DNA of 19,221 nt, taken from Desulfobacterales bacterium (GTDB lineage: Bacteria; Desulfobacterota; Desulfobacteria; Desulfobacterales; Desulfosalsimonadaceae). The position numbers were made by a program, and so were the translations under genes. Position 1 is the first letter of the stretch, and each line of letters opens with the position of its first letter. This document shows positions 14,902-19,221 of this stretch, piece after piece. A model generated the notes under the pieces. The model ran no database searches and was not told the DNA's origin. It saw nothing but the letters and a program-made list of their open reading frames with translations. The stretch is taken from assembly GCA_018224315.1 (NCBI GenBank), contig JAGTVF010000361.1, forward strand, positions 1 through 19,221, written 5' to 3'.

Positions 14902-15204
14902 CTAGCAGGTTCCCCCGCAGCTTGAGCATCCCTGGCCCAGTTCAATGCTGGAGCTGATGGCAAACCCGAACCCGGTAAAATCGATTTTAATGGGCTGGGC
15001 TTCGGCCAGGAAATCCTTATTTGCAATGAACTGAAAATTGTTCACGTCAAAGACTTCATCGGATTCGTTTGGTTCATCCAGAACCATGGCCAGAGACGGC
15101 CCCCCTCACCCGCCGGGGTTGAGCAGGACCCGGATGGGCTTGGGGTCCTTGTCTTTGAAAAATTCCGAAATCTTCTCGTATGCTGCATCTGTTACTTCAA
15201 GCAT
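14902..15204 (-). CDS. HesB/IscA-like selenoprotein (in-frame UGA read as selenocysteine)
   Basis: HesB/IscA proteins are small A-type carriers or scaffolds in iron-sulfur cluster assembly. The frame from ATG 15204 has an excellent ribosome binding site (GGAGGG, spacing 6) and runs 100 codons to TAG, with one in-frame TGA at codon 33 (15106-15108). The residues around it read IRVLLNPGG-U-GGPSLAMVLDEP. This aligns with the IscA region around its first conserved Cys (Cys35 in E. coli), so the UGA sits exactly at that Cys. The C-terminus, CSSCGGTC with Cys93, Cys96 and Cys100, replaces the usual CGCG pair. A SECIS-like hairpin follows the UGA. HesB-like selenoproteins are a described bacterial family. 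It has its own promoter region and terminator. Alternatives are a nonsense-mutated gene or sequencing error, which I consider unlikely. SelA, SelB, SelC and SelD would have to be encoded elsewhere. Confidence 0.88.
15070..15086 (-). promoter_or_regulatory. Candidate bacterial SECIS hairpin
   Basis: In the HesB-like mRNA, TGGTTC (15081-15086) pairs perfectly with GAACCA (15070-15075) around the loop TGGAT. The first loop base is 26 nt after the UGA, and G is its second base. As I remember the bacterial SECIS consensus, the apical loop lies about 16-37 nt downstream with a G in the first two loop positions; this hairpin fits. A nearer hairpin (GGCC/GGCC at 15088-15101) may stack below it. Confidence 0.65.
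15106..15108 (-). other. Selenocysteine (UGA) codon 33 of the HesB-like gene
   Basis: TGA is in frame with the ATG at 15204 and the TAG at 14902. Coding similarity to HesB/IscA continues unbroken on both sides, and the codon replaces the first conserved cysteine of the family. Confidence 0.86.
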
Positions 15205-15430
15205 GTCTATCCCTCCAAGGTTCATTTGATGGCAATATATAAGTTAAAGTTTTAAAAACTAGCCGCAAACATCGTTATTGTCAACAAAAATTTTTTTTGA
15301 CTTGCTTTTGCGGATCTGCTATTGCACCGGACACCGTGAAAATACGGCAGATTGTTTTTTGGCCGGCTGCCATTTCCCGGCGCCGTAAATACACAATAAC
15401 CACGATTGAATAAAAAGAAAGGATACAAGC
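15205..15430. other. Divergent promoter region between the HesB-like gene and ndk
   Basis: This A/T-rich 226-base region has two face-away promoter candidates. Towards the HesB-like gene, TTGACA (15279-15284) and TAGTTT (15256-15261) are 17 nt apart. Towards ndk, TTGACT (15297-15302) and TATTGC (15320-15325) are 17 nt apart. The two -35 boxes are 12 bp apart across a run of A and T. The -10 boxes are poor, so this is tentative. No coding sequence was seen. Confidence 0.45.
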
Positions 15431-15847
15431 ATGGAACAAACCCTGTCCATTATCAAGCCAGACGGCGTCAACCAGGGCCTGATCGGCGAAGTCATAAAGC
15501 GTTTTGAGGCAAAGGGCATCCGGATTGCGGCCATGAAAATGCTGCAGATGACAAAAAAACAGGCCCAGGGCTTCTATGCCGTCCACCGGGAGCGCCCGTT
15601 TTTTGAAAGCCTGACCGATTTCATGACCTCGGGCCCTGTCGTGGCCATGGTGCTTGAAGGCGAAAACGTGATTGAAAAAAACCGCAGCCTCATGGGGGCC
15701 ACCAACTACAAGGAAGCCGAGGAAGGCACCATCCGACGGGATTTTGCCACGGATATTGAAAAAAATGTGGTGCACGGCTCGGATTCACCCGAAACCGCGG
15801 CCTTTGAAATCAGTTACTTTTTCAACCAGTTTGAACTGGTCAGCTAA
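15431..15847 (+). CDS. ndk: Nucleoside diphosphate kinase
   Basis: Ndk transfers the gamma phosphate from ATP to nucleoside diphosphates through a phosphohistidine and balances NTP and dNTP pools. The 138-residue protein starts [20 protein letters not shown], which is typical. It contains [10 protein letters not shown] and [14 protein letters not shown]. The active site [12 protein letters not shown] carries the catalytic His115. Length is normal for bacteria. The ATG has AAAGGA about 8 nt upstream. It appears to be transcribed alone, between a divergent promoter region and its own terminator. Confidence 0.98.
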   Translation: MEQTLSIIKPDGVNQGLIGEVIKRFEAKGIRIAAMKMLQMTKKQAQGFYAVHRERPFFESLTDFMTSGPVVAMVLEGENVIEKNRSLMGATNYKEAEEGTIRRDFATDIEKNVVHGSDSPETAAFEISYFFNQFELVS

Positions 15848-15856
15848 ATATCAGTC

Positions 15857-15893
15857 GGGGGCGGATATAAAATTTTCGCCCCCTGACTTTTTT
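15857..15893 (+). terminator. Rho-independent terminator of ndk
   Basis: GGGGGCG (15857-15863) pairs with CGCCCCC (15877-15883), and a T-run (15888-15893) follows after TGAC. It lies 10 nt after the ndk stop. lepA ends at 15892 on the other strand, so the T-run overlaps the lepA stop. The same hairpin may also help end the lepA transcript, though its T-tract there is poor. Confidence 0.8.
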
Positions 15894-17685
15894 ACTCTTT
15901 GCTTTTTAAAACGGACAGAAACGCGCTTTGCGGGATCATCACCTCCCCGGCCATCTTCATCCGCTTTTTTCCCTTTTTCTGCTTTTCCAGCAACTTGCGC
16001 TTCCGGGTAATATCACCGCCGTAGCACTTGGCGGTCACGTCCTTGCGATAGGCATTAATGGTTTCCCGGGCAATGACCTTGCCGCCGATGGCGCCCTGGA
16101 GGGCGATTTTAAACATGTGCCGCGGGATTTCCTCCTTTAGCTTCTCGCATGTCTGCCGGGCCCGAAACGGGGCCTTGTCCCTATGTACCAGCTGGGACAA
16201 GGCATCCACGCGTTCGCTGTTGATCAAAATATCCACGCGCACGATATCGGACTGCCGGTAATCGAGCATGTCATAATCAAACGAGCCATAGCCCTGTGTG
16301 ACGGTTTTGAGCCGGTCGTAAAAATCATAAACCACCTCGGCCAGGGGCATTTCAAACACCATTTCCATGCGGCTGCTGCCAAAGTACTGGTAATTGGTGT
16401 TAATCCCCCGCCGTTCCAGGCAAAGCTGCATGATCTGGCCCATGTAGGTATCCGGCGTAAAAATCGAGGCCCGGATGTAGGGCTCCCGGATATAGGCGAT
16501 ATTGACCGGATCCGGGTAAAGCGCCGGGTTTTCGATTGTCATTACCGTGCCGTCGTTTAGCCCGATTTCATACTGTACCGAGGGTGCGGTGATGATCAGG
16601 GAAAGATCGTATTCCCGCTCCAGGCGCGCCTGGACAATCTCCAGGTGAAGCAGTCCCAGAAAACCGCACCTGAACCCGAAGCCCAGGGCCGCGGATGTGT
16701 CCTTTTCATAGACAAGGGAGGCGTCGTTTAATTTCAGCTTGTCCATGGCCGCGGCCAGATCCGGATACTCATCCGTGTCCACCGGGTAAATGGAGGAAAA
16801 CACCACGGGCTTGGGTTCCTTAAAGCCCGGCAGGGCCTTTTCGCACGGGCGTTTTTTTACGGTAATGGTATCGCCGGTGCGCGTGTCGCTGACAGTTTTG
16901 ATTCCGGCGATGATATAGCCCACCCGCCCGGCGGTGATAAACTTCTGGGGCACCCGTTTGATCTGGAAGATGCCGGTTTCCTCCACCGTGTATTCTGCCT
17001 GATTGGACATGAACATAATCCGGTCGCCGGGCCGCAGGGTGCCGTCGATCATCCGGAAATGCACCACGGTTCCCCTGAACGGATCATAATGGGAATCAAA
17101 GATCAGGGCTTTAACAGGTGCGTCCGGATCTCCCTGGGGCGGGGGCAGCTGGGTAACAATGGCTTCCAGGATCTCCTCTGTTCCGATCCACTCCTTGGCC
17201 GATGCCAGAATGGCCGTGTCCGGATCAAGGCCGAGTTCATCTGCAATCTGGAGCTTAACCTTTTCTATATCAGCAGAGGGCAGATCAATCTTGTTGATCA
17301 CCGGAATGATTTCCAGGTCATGCTCCAGGGCCAGGTACAGATTGGCAATGGTCTGGGCCTGAACCCCCTGGCTGGCGTCCACCAGCAGCAGCGCACCCTC
17401 GCAGGAGGCCAAAGCCCGGGAGACCTCATAGGAGAAATCCACATGGCCCGGGGTGTCAATGAGATTGAGATAATAAAGATGGCCGTCTTTTGCGGTATAG
17501 GGAAGACAGATGGTCTGGCTTTTGATGGTAATGCCCCGCTCCCGCTCCAGATCCATGCTGTCTAGCATCTGGTCCTTGAAATCCCGTTCAGCCACAATGT
17601 CGGTGGACTGGATCAGGCGGTCGGAAAGGGTTGACTTTCCGTGGTCAATATGGGCGATAATGCTGAAGTTGCGAATGTTTTTCAT
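15892..17685 (-). CDS. lepA: Translation elongation factor 4 (LepA), back-translocating GTPase
   Basis: LepA is a ribosome-associated GTPase resembling EF-G; it acts on stalled or maturing ribosomes. The 597-residue protein is of normal length. The G domain shows AHIDHGKST (G1), [11 protein letters not shown] (G2), [12 protein letters not shown] (G3) and NKIDLPSAD (G4). The family-specific C-terminal domain includes [20 protein letters not shown] and ends with [14 protein letters not shown]. The ATG at 17683-17685 has a modest GGAAT upstream. It is 105 nt downstream of the rhomboid gene, and whether it is in the same operon is unclear. Confidence 0.98.
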   Translation of the reverse strand: MKNIRNFSIIAHIDHGKSTLSDRLIQSTDIVAERDFKDQMLDSMDLERERGITIKSQTICLPYTAKDGHLYYLNLIDTPGHVDFSYEVSRALASCEGALLLVDASQGVQAQTIANLYLALEHDLEIIPVINKIDLPSADIEKVKLQIADELGLDPDTAILASAKEWIGTEEILEAIVTQLPPPQGDPDAPVKALIFDSHYDPFRGTVVHFRMIDGTLRPGDRIMFMSNQAEYTVEETGIFQIKRVPQKFITAGRVGYIIAGIKTVSDTRTGDTITVKKRPCEKALPGFKEPKPVVFSSIYPVDTDEYPDLAAAMDKLKLNDASLVYEKDTSAALGFGFRCGFLGLLHLEIVQARLEREYDLSLIITAPSVQYEIGLNDGTVMTIENPALYPDPVNIAYIREPYIRASIFTPDTYMGQIMQLCLERRGINTNYQYFGSSRMEMVFEMPLAEVVYDFYDRLKTVTQGYGSFDYDMLDYRQSDIVRVDILINSERVDALSQLVHRDKAPFRARQTCEKLKEEIPRHMFKIALQGAIGGKVIARETINAYRKDVTAKCYGGDITRKRKLLEKQKKGKKRMKMAGEVMIPQSAFLSVLKSKE

Positions 17686-17734
17686 ATAATTCCAATTGGA
17701 TAAACCGATTCAAAATTCCTGCGGGAAAAACCCC

Positions 17735-17778
17735 GGAGAAAAATGTGTTCTCCTATCAATTCAAAACAGACCTGTCAA
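17735..17778 (-). promoter_or_regulatory. Gap between rhomboid gene and lepA: hairpin and weak promoter candidate
   Basis: On the minus strand TTGACA (17773-17778) is followed after 17 nt by TAGGAG (17750-17755), a poor -10. A hairpin GGAGAA/TTCTCC (17735-17753) lies just downstream, followed by GGGGTTTTT, so it might instead be a weak terminator of the rhomboid transcript. Both readings are tentative. Confidence 0.3.
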
Positions 17779-17790
17779 GACAGACCCGTT

Positions 17791-18774
17791 TTACCAGGGC
17801 TGCTCGATGCGCACGGTCAAATACAGATCCCCTTTGTTTCCGGAACCGTCATCCCGGCCCAGGCCCTTTAAACGCAAGACATTTCCGTCCCGCGTTCCGG
17901 GCGGAATTTTGAGCCGGTACATGCGGTTGTGAAACCCCCAGGGAATGTTGACCCGTTTGGTGGTCCCGGCAGCGGCTTCATACGGGGTAATTTGGATGGT
18001 TTCATGAAGATCCGGTGCAGAGCCCCCGCCCCCGGGCCGGATGACCTGGAGGTGATCGCTTTTTTTGCGCCGGATGCTGCCCCGGTGATACCCGTTTTGC
18101 CCGCGGTTGTCGGGCAGCAGGGGAAAGAGCTTTAAAGCAACCATCCCGCAGACAAATCCCCCGATATGGGCCCACCAGGCAATGCCCGCCTGCTGGGCCT
18201 GGGCGCCGGCGGCATTGAGCACCTGCATCAGAAACCACAGCCCCAGAAAGAAAAAAGCCGGTATCTCCACAAAAAACGGTATAAACAAAATCGGGATCAA
18301 TGTCAGGATCCGGGAATGGGGATAGAGCAGAAAATAGGCCCCCATAACCCCGGCAATGGCCCCGCTGGCCCCGATGACCGGTGTTGTGGACTGGGCGTTT
18401 AAGGCAAAGTGAAACAATCCGGAAACAAGGCCGCAGCCCACGTAGAAAAGAATAAAATAAAACGACCCGAGCCGGTCCTCCACGTTGTCGCCGAAAATAT
18501 AAAGGCTCCACATGTTAAACAGCAGGTGCAGAAACCCGCCGTGGAGAAACATAAAGGAAAACAGGGAAAACACCTGCTGAAGCGGCGTGAAATAAACCGA
18601 TATCTCCCCGGAGGTATAACGGGCGGGCACCAGACCATAGGTGAAGATGAAATGCTGCAGCTCCCGGGGACCGTAAGTGATCTGGGACAGGAAAACCAGG
18701 ACATTGACGGCAATAAGCACGTGGGTGACCAGGGGATAATGCCTGGCCGGTATGGTATCGCGCAATGGAATCAT
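17791..18774 (-). CDS. Rhomboid intramembrane serine protease with a C-terminal DnaJ_C-like domain
   Basis: The 327-residue protein has two parts. Residues 1-220 form a six-segment rhomboid: FMFLHGGFLHLLFNMWSLYI in the second/third segment region, the nucleophile Ser137 in VIGASGAIAG, and the catalytic His203 in WWAHIGGF. All catalytic residues of an active protease are present. After a basic, glycine-rich linker (about 222-255), residues 256-326 resemble the C-terminal substrate-binding domain of DnaJ/CbpA: HETIQITPYEAAAGTTKRV, then LKIPPGTRDGNVLRLKGLG and GDLYLTVRI. No J domain (HPD) or zinc fingers are present. Topology would place this domain on the same side as the last membrane segment's C-terminal end; I cannot fix which side. 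ATG 18774 has AAGG 9 nt upstream. It lies 46 nt after nadC. The substrate is unknown. Confidence 0.9.
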   Translation of the reverse strand: MIPLRDTIPARHYPLVTHVLIAVNVLVFLSQITYGPRELQHFIFTYGLVPARYTSGEISVYFTPLQQVFSLFSFMFLHGGFLHLLFNMWSLYIFGDNVEDRLGSFYFILFYVGCGLVSGLFHFALNAQSTTPVIGASGAIAGVMGAYFLLYPHSRILTLIPILFIPFFVEIPAFFFLGLWFLMQVLNAAGAQAQQAGIAWWAHIGGFVCGMVALKLFPLLPDNRGQNGYHRGSIRRKKSDHLQVIRPGGGGSAPDLHETIQITPYEAAAGTTKRVNIPWGFHNRMYRLKIPPGTRDGNVLRLKGLGRDDGSGNKGDLYLTVRIEQPW

Positions 18775-18820
18775 TTATGCCGGCCTTGCCCGGGGTTTTG
18801 TCCCGGAAAAAGTAAGTCGG

Positions 18821-19221
18821 TCACTTATTTCCCGACGGGGCCACGGTCATGCTCAGATCCACGAACCGGGCCGCATGCGTCAGCGCCCCCATGGAAACAA
18901 TGTTGACGCCAAGTTCGGCCAGGCGGGCAATGCGCCCGGCCTCCACCCGGCCTGATACCTCGATTTCGGCCCCAATGCCGATATGTGCCGCAGCTTCGGC
19001 AATGGCGGCATCATCCATGTTATCGAGCATGATCACATCCGCGCCTGCAGCCATGGCCTCTTTGACCTGGGCCAGGGTTTCGGTTTCCACTTCGACCCGC
19101 ACCAGATGGGAGATATGCCCCCGAACCGCGTTGACTGCGGCCGTGATGCTGCCGCAGGCCGCAATGTGATTGTCTTTGATCAGCACCCCGTCATACAATC
19201 CCATGCGGTGGTTAAACGCCC
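18821..19221 (-). CDS. nadC: Nicotinate-nucleotide pyrophosphorylase (quinolinate phosphoribosyltransferase), C-terminal part (cut by window edge)
   Basis: The last 132 codons are in the window; the 5' part lies beyond the right edge. NadC makes nicotinate mononucleotide from quinolinate and PRPP in de novo NAD synthesis. The visible part begins FNHRMGLYDGVLIKDNHI, the conserved NadC core following the missing GGG-H region. It continues with VRVEVETETL, GADVIMLDNM, IEVSGRV and VNIVSMGALTHAARFVDLSM, all characteristic of the TIM-barrel-like phosphate-binding C-terminal domain. The ATG at 19204 is internal and not a start. The rhomboid gene follows 46 nt downstream. Confidence 0.96.
   Translation of the reverse strand, partial: AFNHRMGLYDGVLIKDNHIAACGSITAAVNAVRGHISHLVRVEVETETLAQVKEAMAAGADVIMLDNMDDAAIAEAAAHIGIGAEIEVSGRVEAGRIARLAELGVNIVSMGALTHAARFVDLSMTVAPSGNK

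Noticed and set aside
14902..15087. Separate 61-residue protein starting at the ATG at 15087
   Set aside because: It lacks a ribosome binding site and is only the C-terminal part of a HesB-like protein whose N-terminal part lies in frame directly upstream across the UGA.
14902..15204. HesB-like gene as a pseudogene with a nonsense mutation
   Set aside because: The stop is TGA, falls precisely at the conserved Cys, is followed by a SECIS-like hairpin, and both flanks are undamaged; random mutation would not be expected to combine these.

Overview
The window is a dense block of bacterial housekeeping genes, most likely from a sulfate-reducer-like deltaproteobacterium (Desulfobacterota, perhaps near Desulfobacteraceae). 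This placement is an inference. It rests on gene content (FolE2 rather than FolE, a TtcA-family thiolase, a HesB-like selenoprotein), on an IleRS with an HIGT rather than HIGH signature, and on overall protein style. No mobile element, CRISPR array, rRNA or tRNA was seen.

Layout from left to right. (1) Minus strand: ileS-lspA-lgt, the last cut by the window edge. lspA starts at a TTG that overlaps the ileS stop. (2) Divergent from ileS, plus strand: dtd and a DacB-type D-Ala-D-Ala carboxypeptidase, overlapping by 4 nt. (3) Minus strand: leuB-like dehydrogenase, greA, rpoZ, ttcA-like and folE2, closely spaced and probably one operon. (4) Minus strand: psd, with a consensus sigma-70 promoter placed right behind the tsaB terminator; upstream of it lie lon and tsaB. 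(5) Plus strand: a prepilin peptidase and an HU-family DNA-binding protein, ended by a strong bidirectional terminator. (6) Minus strand: a 100-residue HesB/IscA-like gene that is readable only if an in-frame UGA is decoded as selenocysteine. (7) Plus strand: ndk. (8) Minus strand: lepA, a rhomboid protease carrying a DnaJ C-terminal-like domain, and the 3' end of nadC.

The two points most worth attention are these. First, the selenoprotein at 14902-15204: its UGA lies exactly where IscA/HesB proteins have their first conserved cysteine, and a candidate bacterial SECIS hairpin follows at the right distance. Ordinary gene calling would give only the 61-residue tail or nothing. Second, the rhomboid-DnaJ_C fusion at 17791-18774, which joins an apparently active intramembrane serine protease to a chaperone substrate-binding-type domain. 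The selenoprotein family is already described in outline; I do not recall the fusion as a characterised system.

Functionally the window covers translation (ileS, dtd, ttcA, tsaB, lepA), transcription (greA, rpoZ), the envelope (lgt, lspA, psd, dacB, prepilin peptidase, rhomboid), cofactors (folE2, nadC), nucleotide balance (ndk), protein quality control (lon) and Fe-S metabolism (HesB-like). All gene starts were checked against ribosome binding sites, and several were moved from the longest possible frame.
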